This document shows, piece by piece, positions 7,956-17,383 of a stretch of 64,000 bases of DNA. The notes under the pieces were generated by a model. The model was given only the letters and a program-made list of their open reading frames with translations. It was not told the DNA's origin and did no database searches. The translations under genes and the position numbers were made by a program. The stretch lies in contig JAPOUM010000044.1 of assembly GCA_026708645.1 (NCBI GenBank), positions 1 to 64,000 of the forward strand, given 5' to 3'. Position 1 is the first letter of the stretch. Each line of letters starts with the position of its first letter. This DNA is from Acidimicrobiaceae bacterium. Lineage in GTDB: Bacteria > Actinomycetota > Acidimicrobiia > Acidimicrobiales > Aldehydirespiratoraceae.

Positions 7956-9050
7956 TCAGAACTCCTCGTCGAATGCCACTTCGCCTTCGACGCCCACCTG
8001 ATAGGCCGACACGGTGCGCTCGAAGAAGTTGGACAGCTCCTGCACGTCTTGCAGCTCCATGAATGAGAACGGGTTGCGGCTGCCGAAATGCCGGGGCAGG
8101 CCGAGCTGCATGAGGCGCTGGTCCGCCACGTACTGCAAATAGGAGCGGGTGTCGGCCACCGACATGCCCGGCACGCCCTCGCCGAGCAGGTCTTCCGCGA
8201 ACTGGTACTCCGCTTCGACAGCTTCGCTGAGCATGTCGACGATGTCGGCGCCGAGCTGCTCGTCGAACAGTTCCGGCTCCTCGGCGCGCACCGTGCGGAT
8301 CACTTCGAAAGCGAAGTTCATGTGCATCGACTCGTCTCGGAACACCCAGTTGGTGCCGGCGGCCAGCCCGTTGAGCAGGCCTTTCGAGCGCAGGAAGTAG
8401 ACGTATGCGAAAGCCGCGAAGAAGAAGAGTCCTTCGATGCAGGCCGCGAAGCAGATCAAGTTCAGCAGGAAACGGCGCCGGTCGGCGACGGTGCGCAGCG
8501 GCCCGTCGCCCACAGAGTCCATCCACTTGAAGCAGAAGTCGGCTTTGGCTTTGATCGAGGGGATGTTCTCGATGGCGGCGAAAGCCTCGGAGCGCTCGTC
8601 GTGGTCGGGGATGTAGTTGTCCAGGAGGTTCAAGTAGAACTGCACATGCAGCGCTTCCTCATAAAGCTGCCGCGACAGGTACATTCGCGCCTCGGGCGCG
8701 TTGATGTGCTCGTAGAGGTTGAGCACCAGGTTGTTGGCGACGATCGAGTCGCCGGTGGCGAAGAATGCCACCAGACGCCGGATCAGATGCTTCTCTGAGG
8801 GCATCAGTTTGCGGTCCAAGTCCACCAAGTCGTCGGAGAAGTCGATCTCGTCGACGGTCCAGGTGTTCTTGATGGCGTCGCGGTACATCTCGAAGAACTG
8901 GGGGTAGCGCATCGGGCGCAGGGTCAGGTCGAAGCCCGGATCCAAGATGTTGGCCCTGTCGGCGCCTGGCTCGGCCTGTGCGGCGGGACTGTCAGCGTCG
9001 CGGCCCGGGTCGCTGACGTCGAAAGGGCCGGCGATGTCGGTGATGGCCAT
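7956..9050 (-). CDS. nrdB: Class Ia ribonucleotide reductase, beta subunit (NrdB)
   Basis: The small subunit holds the diiron-tyrosyl radical cofactor that starts ribonucleotide reduction. In 364 residues the diiron site is readable: ATGDSIV (Asp ligand), EALHVQFY (Glu, His and the probable radical Tyr four residues after the His), CIEGLFFF and RDESMHMNF (Glu/His). The C-terminus VAFDEEF is the acidic tail that docks to the alpha subunit. Its ATG overlaps the nrdA stop (TGATG), so the two are translationally coupled. The frame stays open far upstream through nrdA in the other register; the overlap plus the conserved domain start decide for 9050. Confidence 0.95.
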   Translation of the reverse strand: MAITDIAGPFDVSDPGRDADSPAAQAEPGADRANILDPGFDLTLRPMRYPQFFEMYRDAIKNTWTVDEIDFSDDLVDLDRKLMPSEKHLIRRLVAFFATGDSIVANNLVLNLYEHINAPEARMYLSRQLYEEALHVQFYLNLLDNYIPDHDERSEAFAAIENIPSIKAKADFCFKWMDSVGDGPLRTVADRRRFLLNLICFAACIEGLFFFAAFAYVYFLRSKGLLNGLAAGTNWVFRDESMHMNFAFEVIRTVRAEEPELFDEQLGADIVDMLSEAVEAEYQFAEDLLGEGVPGMSVADTRSYLQYVADQRLMQLGLPRHFGSRNPFSFMELQDVQELSNFFERTVSAYQVGVEGEVAFDEEF

Positions 9051-11521
9051 CAGTCGCATGCCTCGCAGGTCTCGGGGTTCTCCAATGAGCAGGCCAGCGC
9101 GGCGGCGTCGGTCTCGGGGTCGGCCGTGCTGTTGCTGCTGCTCGTGCCGTTGTTGGTGGTGGTCAGGTTGATGCGCGTGGCCGGCCTCGACCGCAGATAG
9201 TAGGTGGTCTTGAGGCCCTGCTTCCAGGCGTGCATGTACATCGAGGACAACTTGCCGATGGTGGGGGACTCCATGAACAGGTTCAACGACTGGCTCTGGT
9301 CGATGTAGGCCCCGCGCCCGGCGGCCATCTCGATCAGCGAGCGCTGCGGGATCTCCCAGGCGGTGCGGTAAATCGCCCGGAGGTCCTCCGGGATGTCCGA
9401 GATCTGCTGGATCGAGCCTTCGGCCTTCTTGACTTCGCCGATCATCTTCTCGTCCCACAAGCCCCGCGCTTTGAGTTCGGCCACCAGATAGCGGTTGACT
9501 TGCATGAATTCCCCTGAGAGCGTCTCGCGTTTGAACAGGTTCGACACCTGCGGCTCGATGCATTCGTAGCAGCCTGCGATGGCTGCGATGGTGGCGGTGG
9601 GGGCGATGGCTATCAGCAGCGAGTTGCGCAGGCCGTGCTCGGAGATCCGTTCCCGCAGCGGCGCCCAGCGCTCAGGATTCGGCGGTCGCACGCCCCAGAG
9701 GTCGAACTGCAGGTCCCCGGACGCGGCCCTGGTGTCGGCGAATCCGAGATGGGCGCCGTCGGCTTCGGCCAATTCGGTGGAGGCCCACAGGGCGTTGAAG
9801 TAGATCTCCTCGGAGATGCGGTTGCTGAGGCTGCGGGCCTCCTCGGAGTCGAAAGCCAGGCCCATCTTGAAGAACACGTCCTGCAGGCCCATCAAGCCCA
9901 GCCCCACCGGGCGCCAGCGTTTGTTGGAGGCCGCGGATTCCTCGGTGGGGTAGTAGTTGATGTCGATGACCCGGTCCAGGAAGCCGACCACCAGCCGCAC
10001 CACTTCGCCGAGGCGCTCGAAGTCGAAGCTGGCGCCGCCCGCGCCGTTGGATCCGGCGTTGTTGGATCCGGCGCCGCCGTCCTGCACGAAGGCGCCGAGG
10101 TTGACCGAGCCGAGATTGCAGACGGCGGTCTCCTCGGCGCTGGTCACCTCGATGATCTCGGTGCACAGGTTGGACAGATGGACCACCCGGTCGCGGTCGT
10201 TGGCGTCGGCGGAGGCGCCGGGGCCGGTCTGGTTGCATTTGCTGTTGGAGGCGTCTTTGAAGGTCATCCAGCCGTTGCCGGTCTCAGCCAGGGTTCGCAT
10301 CATCTGGGTGAAGAGCTGCCGCGCCGGCACCTGCGACTCGAAGCGCCCCTCGGCTTCGGCCTTCTCGTAGACGGCTCGGAACTCCCCGCCGTAGGTGTCG
10401 GTCAGCTCCGGCACCTTCTTGGGGTCGAACAGGCTCCACTGCCAGTCCTTCTCGACGCGCTCCATGAACAGATCCGGAACCCAGTTGGCGATGTTGATGT
10501 TGTGGGTGCGCCGGGAGTGGTCGCCGGTGTTGTCGCGCAACTCCAAGAACTGCTCGATGTCGGCGTGCCAAGTCTCCAGGTAGACGCAGGCCGCGCCTTT
10601 GCGCCGTCCGCCCTGATTGACGGCCGCCACGGACGAGTCGAGGGTCTTGAGCCAGGGGACGATTCCGTTCGACAAGCCGTTGGTGCCTCGGATCAGCGAT
10701 CCCCTGGAACGCACTCGATGCCAGCCGACACCGATGCCTCCCGCGTATTTGGAGAGCCGCGCGACATCGGTGTAGCGCTTGTATATCCCTTCCAGGGAGT
10801 CCTCGGGCGAGTCGAGCAGATAGCAACTCGACATCTGGGGATGCACCGTGCCGGAATTGAACAAGGTCGGGCTGGAAGGCAGATAGGCCAGCGACGAGAT
10901 CAGGTCGTAGAAGCGGATCGCCTCGTCGGCGCCGGTGCTCAGCCCGCAAGCGACACGCAGCATGAAGTGCTGGGGCGTCTCGATCACCAGTCGCGTGTCG
11001 GGATGACGCAGCAGGTAGCGGTCATACACGGTGCGCAGGCCGAAGAACTCGAAGTTGCGGTCCCGGCGCGAATCGACGGCGGCGTTGAGGTCGGGGGAGT
11101 TGGCGCGCACGAATTCGGCGGTCTCGTCGCTTATCAGGCCGAGCTTGTGCCCGGTCTCGACCGATTCCGAGAACCACGGAATGTTCTGGTTGCGGACTTC
11201 TTTGTCGATGTAGGTGGCGAGCATCCGTGCGGCGAGCTTGGAATAGTTGGGTTCCTCCACTATCAGCCCGGCGGCGGTGCGGATGCTCAACTCATCGAGT
11301 TGGCGCGTGGTGGCGCCGTCGGCGAGCGCGGAGATGGTGCGGGTGCTGATGGTCAAGGGATCCACGCCGAGCAGCCCCTCAGCGGCTCGGGCCACCGCGT
11401 TGATGATCTTGTTGACGTTGACCGGCTCGAGGCTGCCGTTGCGTTTGCGGACTCGCATCGTGGTCGGCGTGGCTTCTGCCGTGTGGGCACCGGCCACCGG
11501 CGTCAGCCGGTCGTGGGTCAT
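9050..11521 (-). CDS. nrdA: Class Ia ribonucleotide reductase, alpha subunit (NrdA)
   Basis: The large catalytic subunit, reducing NDPs to dNDPs with NrdB. An ATP-cone occupies about residues 20-110 (MRVRKRNGSLEPVN onward). Catalytic features seen: Cys in SSCYLLDSPEDS, Asn-Cys-Glu in SNLCTEII, Cys in VCNLGSVNLG, the Tyr pair in KTTYYLR and a C-terminal redox pair CEAC. Two low-complexity patches stand out: a Gly/Asn/Ser-rich insert (GGAGSNNAGSNGAGG) soon after the second active-site Cys, and a Thr/Asn/Ser-rich stretch before the CEAC tail. ATG 11521 is chosen because AAGGTG and GGGAGGGGAG precede it; an in-frame GTG at 11635 would add 38 unlikely residues. Followed directly by nrdB. Confidence 0.95.
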   Translation of the reverse strand: MTHDRLTPVAGAHTAEATPTTMRVRKRNGSLEPVNVNKIINAVARAAEGLLGVDPLTISTRTISALADGATTRQLDELSIRTAAGLIVEEPNYSKLAARMLATYIDKEVRNQNIPWFSESVETGHKLGLISDETAEFVRANSPDLNAAVDSRRDRNFEFFGLRTVYDRYLLRHPDTRLVIETPQHFMLRVACGLSTGADEAIRFYDLISSLAYLPSSPTLFNSGTVHPQMSSCYLLDSPEDSLEGIYKRYTDVARLSKYAGGIGVGWHRVRSRGSLIRGTNGLSNGIVPWLKTLDSSVAAVNQGGRRKGAACVYLETWHADIEQFLELRDNTGDHSRRTHNINIANWVPDLFMERVEKDWQWSLFDPKKVPELTDTYGGEFRAVYEKAEAEGRFESQVPARQLFTQMMRTLAETGNGWMTFKDASNSKCNQTGPGASADANDRDRVVHLSNLCTEIIEVTSAEETAVCNLGSVNLGAFVQDGGAGSNNAGSNGAGGASFDFERLGEVVRLVVGFLDRVIDINYYPTEESAASNKRWRPVGLGLMGLQDVFFKMGLAFDSEEARSLSNRISEEIYFNALWASTELAEADGAHLGFADTRAASGDLQFDLWGVRPPNPERWAPLRERISEHGLRNSLLIAIAPTATIAAIAGCYECIEPQVSNLFKRETLSGEFMQVNRYLVAELKARGLWDEKMIGEVKKAEGSIQQISDIPEDLRAIYRTAWEIPQRSLIEMAAGRGAYIDQSQSLNLFMESPTIGKLSSMYMHAWKQGLKTTYYLRSRPATRINLTTTNNGTSSSNSTADPETDAAALACSLENPETCEACD

Positions 11522-11719
11522 AGTCACCTTAGAATCTCCCCTCCCTTGGTGCCTTATTGAATATTTTGATGCTGTTTCTACGAGCTTTTTGCTTGTTGGG
11601 GGCTGCTCGGCATCGAAATCATCCGCCAGTCCCACACCGTATCCCGATCAGAAATTATCGGTACAAAATCCCGCTCCCAGACCTTGCCAGAACTCAATCG
11701 AGCAAGATTCGGAAGTGAT

Positions 11720-11749
11720 ATTACAGCAGCGTAACTACACCTTTGTCAA
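11720..11749 (-). promoter_or_regulatory. Promoter for nrdAB and its long leader
   Basis: On the minus strand a perfect TTGACA (11749-11744) and TGTAAT (11725-11720) are 18 bp apart. Transcription would start near 11713, leaving a leader of about 190 nt before nrdA. The 432-bp gap 11522-11953 holds no gene I can support. It is AT-rich between 11550 and 11760. I could not recognise convincing NrdR boxes or a cobalamin riboswitch in it. Confidence 0.6.
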
Positions 11750-11953
11750 ACCATGCGCGAAAGACCACTTCAGAGCACCTGCCGCCGGGCCGCGTCGAAG
11801 CCGCGGAGCGGTCGTCGGCCCAGTGGCGAGGCGCGCCGGCAGTTCCCATGGCGCAGTTTCTGCTTGCTGCGGCTCGCCGGGGCCGGGCATTGGACTTTGG
11901 GCCCCGTGGGCGCGGCTGGCCGCAGTTTCGGATCGTCGCTAGCGTGAGGCGCC

Positions 11954-12925
11954 GTGGACATTCTCGATGTGGATCTGGCGGCGTTCGAGCAGGGCTCACG
12001 AAGCCGGCGGGATGCTGTGGTCGACGGCGTGATGCGCAGCCTGGTCACCGGTTTCGTCTATGTAGCCCACGATCTGGGGACTGGGCTGATCGACGAGGCT
12101 TACGGAGCGCTGAAAGCCTTCTTCGGGCTTCCGCAGGAGCGCAAGAACAGCTGCATCGTGGAGGGGGCGCACGGCCATACCGGTTACACGCCGATGATGG
12201 TCGAGACCGCGGCCGGCTCAGACGTGCCCGACCTGAAGGAGATGCTCAACTGGGGCGCTCCGGCGCCTGCGGGTCACCCGCTGCGCCGGCGCTACCCGCA
12301 CCGCTACGGCCCGCCGGCGCTGCCCGAGGCCGATCTGCCCGGCGTGACCGAGCTGCTGCTGTCCTTCCATGAGCGAGTGCTGGACGTTCAGCGCCGGGTG
12401 CTGCGGATCATCGCAGCGGGGCTCGGCGCCCATGAGGAGTTCTTCGACGCCATGCTCGCCCACGGGGCGACCCTGACTCGGGCGATCCACTATCCGCCCA
12501 TGCGGACCGCCCCCGGCGAGGGTTTCGTATGGGCGGCCGAGCACGGCGACATCAATCTGATCACCATGCTGCCCAGAGCCACCGCCGCCGGCCTGCAGGT
12601 GCGCACCGACTCCGGCTGGGTCGACGCCGCGCCGCCCGAGGGCAGCGCCATCATCAACACGGGCATGATGCTCGAGCATCTCAGCAACGGGATGATCGGC
12701 GCCGGGATCCATCGGGTGGTGGCGTCGGAGGGCCAGAACGGCGACCGCTACTCGGTGGTGCAGTTCGCGCATCCCACGCCGTGGACGATCCTGTCGCCCC
12801 TGCCCTCCTGCGTGACCCAGGAGAACCCTTTGAGGTTCCCGAGCATCTCTTCCGCCGACGCTTTGGACAAGGTGATCTGGGAGATCAACCTGGTGGAGGA
12901 CGGCCGCCGCGTCGAAGCCGTATAG
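11954..12925 (+). CDS. 2-oxoglutarate/Fe(II)-dependent oxygenase (isopenicillin N synthase-like)
   Basis: A 323-residue member of the non-haem iron dioxygenase superfamily with the DIOX_N plus 2OG-FeII_Oxy layout of isopenicillin N synthase and plant-type oxygenases. The iron triad is visible: His and Asp in EHGDINLITM and the distal His in GAGIHRVV. The 2OG-binding Arg-x-Ser is in DRYSVVQF. The N-terminal part contains GFVYVAHDLG, typical of the family. GTG 11954 has TAGCGT 8 nt upstream, which fits a short or absent leader. The substrate is unknown. It is divergent from nrdAB and not in an obvious operon. Confidence 0.85.
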   Translation: MDILDVDLAAFEQGSRSRRDAVVDGVMRSLVTGFVYVAHDLGTGLIDEAYGALKAFFGLPQERKNSCIVEGAHGHTGYTPMMVETAAGSDVPDLKEMLNWGAPAPAGHPLRRRYPHRYGPPALPEADLPGVTELLLSFHERVLDVQRRVLRIIAAGLGAHEEFFDAMLAHGATLTRAIHYPPMRTAPGEGFVWAAEHGDINLITMLPRATAAGLQVRTDSGWVDAAPPEGSAIINTGMMLEHLSNGMIGAGIHRVVASEGQNGDRYSVVQFAHPTPWTILSPLPSCVTQENPLRFPSISSADALDKVIWEINLVEDGRRVEAV

Positions 12926-12954
12926 CCGCCCCCCACCGCGTCGAAGCCGGTTTG

Positions 12955-13407
12955 TCAAGCCGCTTCAGCGTCGTCCCGGCGGGCCTCGCCGTCTGAGCCG
13001 CCCGGAAGCACTCCTATCCCGAGATGCCCCTCGATACGGGCCAGGCGCTCACGGGCGTCAGCGAGACTGTCGATCACTTTGTCGAGCCGTCTGCCGATCC
13101 CGGAGATCTGTTCGCCGGTTCGTTTTTCGAGGGCTGTGATTTGTGTGCTGGTTTGCTTCTCGGAGGCTGCGATCTGTTCGCTGGTTCGTTTTTCGAGGGC
13201 TGTGATCTGTGTGCTGGTTCGTTTCTCGGAGGCTGTGATTTGTGTGCCGGTTCGTTCCTCGGAGGCCGCGATCTGTTCATGGATCAGTTCGCGGGTCTTG
13301 ACGTGGTCTTTGTGCTGGTAGCGCATCATCAACAGCATGCATCCGATCATCGGCCCGACGACGGCCGCAAGCAAGGCGGCGAGCTCAGCAAAGGTGACCG
13401 GTTCCAC
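12955..13407 (-). CDS. Small membrane-anchored coiled-coil protein with 11-residue repeats
   Basis: A 150-residue protein of unknown function. Residues 5-28 form one membrane helix (ALLAAVVGPMIGCMLLMM). Five 11-residue units of the type EKRTSTQITAL follow (about residues 50-104) and should form a right-handed coiled coil, probably oligomeric. A short segment LARIEGHLGIG precedes a charged tail. The 33-bp repeat units show recent expansion. GTG 13407 is the first codon after a canonical promoter, so the mRNA is probably leaderless. The C-terminal segment is shared with the 77-residue protein at 58382-58615, which defines a small family in this genome. Confidence 0.7.
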   Translation of the reverse strand: MEPVTFAELAALLAAVVGPMIGCMLLMMRYQHKDHVKTRELIHEQIAASEERTGTQITASEKRTSTQITALEKRTSEQIAASEKQTSTQITALEKRTGEQISGIGRRLDKVIDSLADARERLARIEGHLGIGVLPGGSDGEARRDDAEAA

Positions 13408-13414
13408 AGAACTG

Positions 13415-13443
13415 ATACTACATCAGCATTCAGTGAATGTCAA
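13415..13443 (-). promoter_or_regulatory. Canonical promoter with leaderless start
   Basis: TTGACA (13443-13438) and TAGTAT (13420-13415) are 17 bp apart on the minus strand. The -10 box ends 7 nt before the GTG at 13407, so the first transcribed base should be at or next to the start codon. Confidence 0.75.
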
Positions 13444-13527
13444 CCCATGAAATGCTTTAATTTGAATCCGTATGGCAGGATGGTTGCCGGGCTGCGACGA
13501 CTCCGGCGAAGCTGCGGTGGGCGATCC

Positions 13528-16500
13528 TCACCGGATTGGCGCCGGGGCGAGGCGGCAGCGCGCCTGACGGCCGTCGATGACGATGTCATGGCTGACGAAG
13601 CCGGCGTCTGAGGCCTTCTCGGCTGTCTCAGCTGTTCCGGCGTCGGGAGACGGCGCGGCGGCGACGCTCAGATCCACGGCCAGCACCTGCTCGGCCATGT
13701 AGTCGCGCCACTGTTGCAGCGCGGCGGCCTGCTCGGCCGATCCCAGCGTCAGCGCCACCTTGATGCGGTCCGTCACCACGTAGTCGTCGAGGCGGCGGCA
13801 GTCCTGGATCGCTCTCACAGCGTCGCGTGCCCAGCCCTCGGCTTCCAGCTCCGGCGTGACCTCAGTGTCGAGCACCACCACCGCGTCGCCGGACTGCAAT
13901 CCGACCGCGGCGCCGTCGTCGGCGGCCTGCACGGTCAGCTCGAAACTGCCGACAGCAAGCACATGGCCCGCAACGGTGACGCCGCCGTCGGGGTTGCGAG
14001 TCCAGTCGCCCGCCCTCGCCGCGGCGAACACCTCCTGCACGGACTTGCCCAACCGCGGCCCCAGAACAGTTCCGTCGGGTCGCAGCACCAGCGAAGCGTG
14101 AGACTGCAGATCGTCCGTCAGCACGACCTTCTTGACGTTGATCTCCTCGCTCAGCAGATCCACGAGCGGCGCCAGATCCTCGGCGCCGGCGCCTGCCACG
14201 GTGGCTGCTGCCAGCGGCAGACGCACCCTCAGCCGGGCGTCCTCGCGCACCCGCAGCGCCGCGGAGGCGGCGTCGCGCAGGCGTTCCATGCGGGCCACCA
14301 GTGCTTCGTCCGCGGGCAGACCCTCGTCGTCGGGGTCGGGCCAGTCGGCGAGATGCACCGACTCTCCGCGGCAGAGCCCGCCGTGGATCTCCTCGGTGAC
14401 CATCGGCAGGAAAGGCGCGGCCACCCTGGTGAGGGTGGTGAGCACCACATAGAGCGTGTCGAACGCGGCCCGGTCGGTGTCGCCGCCGGCCGCGTTCCAG
14501 AAACGGTCGCGCGAGCGGCGGATGTACCAGTTGTTCAAAGCGTCGATGAAAGCCTCGATCTCGGCCGCGGCGCCGGGCAGGTCGTAGGCGTCCATCCGTT
14601 CGGTGACCCGCTCCACCAGGGTGCGGGTGCGGGCCAGGATGTAACGGTCGAGCACGTCGCCTGAGTCGGTGCGCCTCTCAGCGGAGTATCCCTCAGCGTT
14701 GGCGTACATCGTGAAGAACGAGTAGGCGTTCCAGACGGGCAGCAGGATCTGACGGGTCACCTCGTCGATGCCGCCGTCGCTGATCCTCAGATCCCCGCCG
14801 CGCACGATGTTGGCCGACAGCAGATACCAGCGCAGCGCGTCGGCGCCCTGGCAGTCGAAGATCTCGCTGGGCTCGGTGTAGTTGTGCAGCTTCTTCGAGA
14901 GCTTGGCGCCGTCGGCGGCCAGCAGGATCCCGTGACAGATCACGTTGGAGAAGGCGGGCCGGTCGAAAAGCGCGCCTGCGAGCACGTGCAGGGTGTAGAA
15001 CCAGCCGCGGGTCTGGTTGATGTACTCCACTATGAAGTCCGCCGGGAAATGGCTCTCGAACCATTCGGCGTTCTCGAAGGGGTAATGCACCTGCGCGAAG
15101 GGCATCGAGCCCGACTCGAACCAGCAGTCGAGCACCTCGGGCACTCGCCGCATCATCGACTCGCCTGTCGGGTCGTCGGGATTGGGCCTCACCAGCGCGT
15201 CGATGAAAGGCCGGTGCAGGTTGTCAGGGCGCACGCCGAAGTCACGCTCGATCTCGTCGAGCGAGCCGTAGACGTCGCTGCGGGGATAGTCGGGGTCGTC
15301 GCTGCGCCACACCGGGATGGGCGAGCCCCAGAAGCGGTTGCGGCTGATCGACCAATCCCGGGCGCCTTCGAGCCACATGCCGAAACGCCCGTCGCGCACA
15401 TGGCCCGGCACCCAATTGATCTGCTTGTTGAGCTCGACCAGGCGGTCGCGGACGGCTGTGACCCGCACATACCAGCTGTTGATGGCCTTGTAGATGATCG
15501 GCGTGTCGGTGCGCCAGCAGTAGGGGTAATTGTGCTCGTAGCTGTCGTGACGCAGCACGCGGCCGTCGTCTTTGAGGCGGCGGATGATCCCCGCGTTCGC
15601 CTCGAACACGTTGAGGCCCTCCCAGTCGGGCACGTCCTCGGTGAAGCGACCTTGCTCGTCCACCGGCACTGCGTCGCCGATGGCGATGCCGTTGGCTTCG
15701 CACACTTGTTGGTCGTCGGCGCCGAAGCCCGGGGCCATGTGGACGATGCCGGTGCCTTCGCTGGTGTCGACGAAATCCGCGGCCAGCACCCGGAAGGCTT
15801 CGCTGCGGTGCTCGAAATAGTCGAACGGGGGCGTGTAGCGGCGGCCTGCCAGTTCGGCGCCTGAGACGCTGCCTGCACGGCGGGCCTGCGAGAACTGGGC
15901 GCTGTAGGAGTCGACGGTCGCTTCGGCCAGCACATAGCAGGCGCCGTCGTGTTCCAGGACTGCGTAGTCGATGCCGGGCCCGACCGCCAGAGCGAGATTC
16001 GACGGCAGCGTCCACGGGGTGGTGGTCCAAGCGAGGAGCTTCAAAGGCCCGGGGTCACCGGGCTCGGCCGTCAGGTCGAAAGCCACGGTGACGGCGGGAT
16101 CCTGGCGGGGCCTGGTGGCGTCGTCGAGACGGATCTCGAAGTTCGACAGCGGTGTCTGCGCGCCCCACGAATAGGGCATCACCCGGTAAGCCTCATACAC
16201 CAGCCCGCGGCGGTGCAGCTGGGCGAACGCCCACATGACCGACTCCATGTAGGGCAGGTCCATGGTCTTGTAGTCGTTGTCGAAGTCGACCCAGCGGGCT
16301 TGGCGGGTGACCGTCTCGCGCCATTGCCGCGTGTAGCGCAGCACCGACTGACGGCACTGCTGATTGAACTCGGCTATGCCGAAGGACTCCACCGCGGTGC
16401 GCCCGGAGATGCCCAGCTCGCGCTCGGCCTCCATCTCGGCGGGCAGCCCGTGGCAGTCCCAGCCGAAGCGGCGGTCCACGCGCCTGCCTCGCATGGTCTG

Positions 16501-16731
16501 GTAGCGGGGCACCACGTCTTTGACGTAGCCGGTCAGAAGATGCCCGTGATGGGGCAGCCCGTTGGCGAAAGGCGGACCGTCGTAGAAGACCCAGTCCGCT
16601 TCGCGAGGGCGGGCCGTGACGGAGCGCTCGAAGGTACCCTCGCTTTGCCAGCGTGCCAGGACCTTGCGTTCCAGGGCCGGGAAATCGCAGGCGCCGACCG
16701 ACGGATAGGGACTGTCAGCGGCTGCGGTCAC
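13528..16731 (-). CDS. ileS: Isoleucyl-tRNA synthetase (IleRS)
   Basis: Charges tRNA-Ile. The 1067-residue length and sequence style fit the type 2 (eukaryote-like) IleRS common in Actinomycetota. Seen: the class I HIGH variant in GLPHHGHLLTG (about residues 58-66), the catalytic-domain motif WDCHGLPAE, the editing-domain region GTGIVHMAPGFGADD, and the KMSKS variant AKLSKKLHNY (about 610). An anticodon-binding helical domain and a C-terminal extension follow. Type 2 enzymes are known to tolerate mupirocin better than type 1. GTG 16731 overlaps the stop of the upstream gene by 4 nt (GTGA), so the two genes are coupled. Confidence 0.95.
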   Translation of the reverse strand: MTAAADSPYPSVGACDFPALERKVLARWQSEGTFERSVTARPREADWVFYDGPPFANGLPHHGHLLTGYVKDVVPRYQTMRGRRVDRRFGWDCHGLPAEMEAERELGISGRTAVESFGIAEFNQQCRQSVLRYTRQWRETVTRQARWVDFDNDYKTMDLPYMESVMWAFAQLHRRGLVYEAYRVMPYSWGAQTPLSNFEIRLDDATRPRQDPAVTVAFDLTAEPGDPGPLKLLAWTTTPWTLPSNLALAVGPGIDYAVLEHDGACYVLAEATVDSYSAQFSQARRAGSVSGAELAGRRYTPPFDYFEHRSEAFRVLAADFVDTSEGTGIVHMAPGFGADDQQVCEANGIAIGDAVPVDEQGRFTEDVPDWEGLNVFEANAGIIRRLKDDGRVLRHDSYEHNYPYCWRTDTPIIYKAINSWYVRVTAVRDRLVELNKQINWVPGHVRDGRFGMWLEGARDWSISRNRFWGSPIPVWRSDDPDYPRSDVYGSLDEIERDFGVRPDNLHRPFIDALVRPNPDDPTGESMMRRVPEVLDCWFESGSMPFAQVHYPFENAEWFESHFPADFIVEYINQTRGWFYTLHVLAGALFDRPAFSNVICHGILLAADGAKLSKKLHNYTEPSEIFDCQGADALRWYLLSANIVRGGDLRISDGGIDEVTRQILLPVWNAYSFFTMYANAEGYSAERRTDSGDVLDRYILARTRTLVERVTERMDAYDLPGAAAEIEAFIDALNNWYIRRSRDRFWNAAGGDTDRAAFDTLYVVLTTLTRVAAPFLPMVTEEIHGGLCRGESVHLADWPDPDDEGLPADEALVARMERLRDAASAALRVREDARLRVRLPLAAATVAGAGAEDLAPLVDLLSEEINVKKVVLTDDLQSHASLVLRPDGTVLGPRLGKSVQEVFAAARAGDWTRNPDGGVTVAGHVLAVGSFELTVQAADDGAAVGLQSGDAVVVLDTEVTPELEAEGWARDAVRAIQDCRRLDDYVVTDRIKVALTLGSAEQAAALQQWRDYMAEQVLAVDLSVAAAPSPDAGTAETAEKASDAGFVSHDIVIDGRQARCRLAPAPIR

Positions 16732-17273
16732 GACTCCTCAGAGGCGACGCTGCCGTCGTCGCTGTCGCCGGGCTCGCCGGCTGCGACGTCGTCGGCGTCG
16801 TCATCTTCAGCGGTTTCAGCGGTTTCCTCGGGGGCTGCGTCGGCTTCAGCATCGGTTTCGCCGTCGCCGGCGGTGTCGGTCGCTGTGGCATCGCCGTCGC
16901 GAGCGCTCTCGCCGTCGTCTTCGGCAGCTGCGTCGCCGTCGTCTTCGGCTGCGTCGTCGCCGTCGTCTTCGGTTTCTCCGGCGGCGTCGTCGTGCGGTGC
17001 TGCGCCGCCGTCGCGCAGCCGCTGAAGCGTCTCGACCGCTTCGCGGTACTCCTTCTCGGCCGCCGCCGTCTCGGCGCTCGACGATTTGCGTTCGTGCAGC
17101 TTGCGCACCGCCGAGGCCGCGGCGTCTTTGGCCTTCTCGGCTTTCTTCACAGCCTTCTCGTGAGCCTGCTGTTCACGGTCGGCGATCAGGTAGGTGTTGT
17201 AAAGCGTCAGAGCAGCCGCGGTCTCGTCGTCTAGCGGCTGATGCGGCTTGGATCGACTCGCTTTGTCAGGCAT
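16728..17273 (-). CDS. Hypothetical coiled-coil protein with acidic disordered tail
   Basis: A 181-residue protein I do not recognise. Residues 15-95 are a predicted helical, Lys/Ala/Glu-rich coiled coil (for example REQQAHEKAVKKAEKAKD). Residues 100-181 are almost entirely Asp, Glu, Ala and Gly, strongly acidic and surely disordered. No membrane segment or signal peptide. ATG 17273 is chosen because the upstream in-frame region (to 17345) is Arg/Pro-rich and lies in the divergent promoter space. Its stop overlaps the ileS start by 4 nt, so it is co-transcribed and coupled with ileS. A tie to translation is possible but unproven. Confidence 0.6.
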   Translation of the reverse strand: MPDKASRSKPHQPLDDETAAALTLYNTYLIADREQQAHEKAVKKAEKAKDAAASAVRKLHERKSSSAETAAAEKEYREAVETLQRLRDGGAAPHDDAAGETEDDGDDAAEDDGDAAAEDDGESARDGDATATDTAGDGETDAEADAAPEETAETAEDDDADDVAAGEPGDSDDGSVASEES

Positions 17274-17383
17274 TTTCAGTCCGGAAACCTCGGCTCGCCG
17301 GCGACGGGGTGCCGGGTAACCGACACTGGGGGTGATGCGACGCACTACGGTAGCGGCTAGTCGACTCAGGGAGCAGCACCGGC

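Noticed and set aside
9635..11560. A 641-codon open frame on the plus strand opposite nrdA
   Set aside because: It is an antisense shadow of a highly conserved nrdA reading frame. High GC with third-position bias produces such frames, and the translation is His/Gly/Arg-rich without motifs.
11522..11760. NrdR boxes or a cobalamin riboswitch in the nrdAB leader
   Set aside because: The best AT-rich segments (around 11545 and 11660) do not match the NrdR palindrome, and no B12-box-like sequence is visible. A profile scan would settle it.
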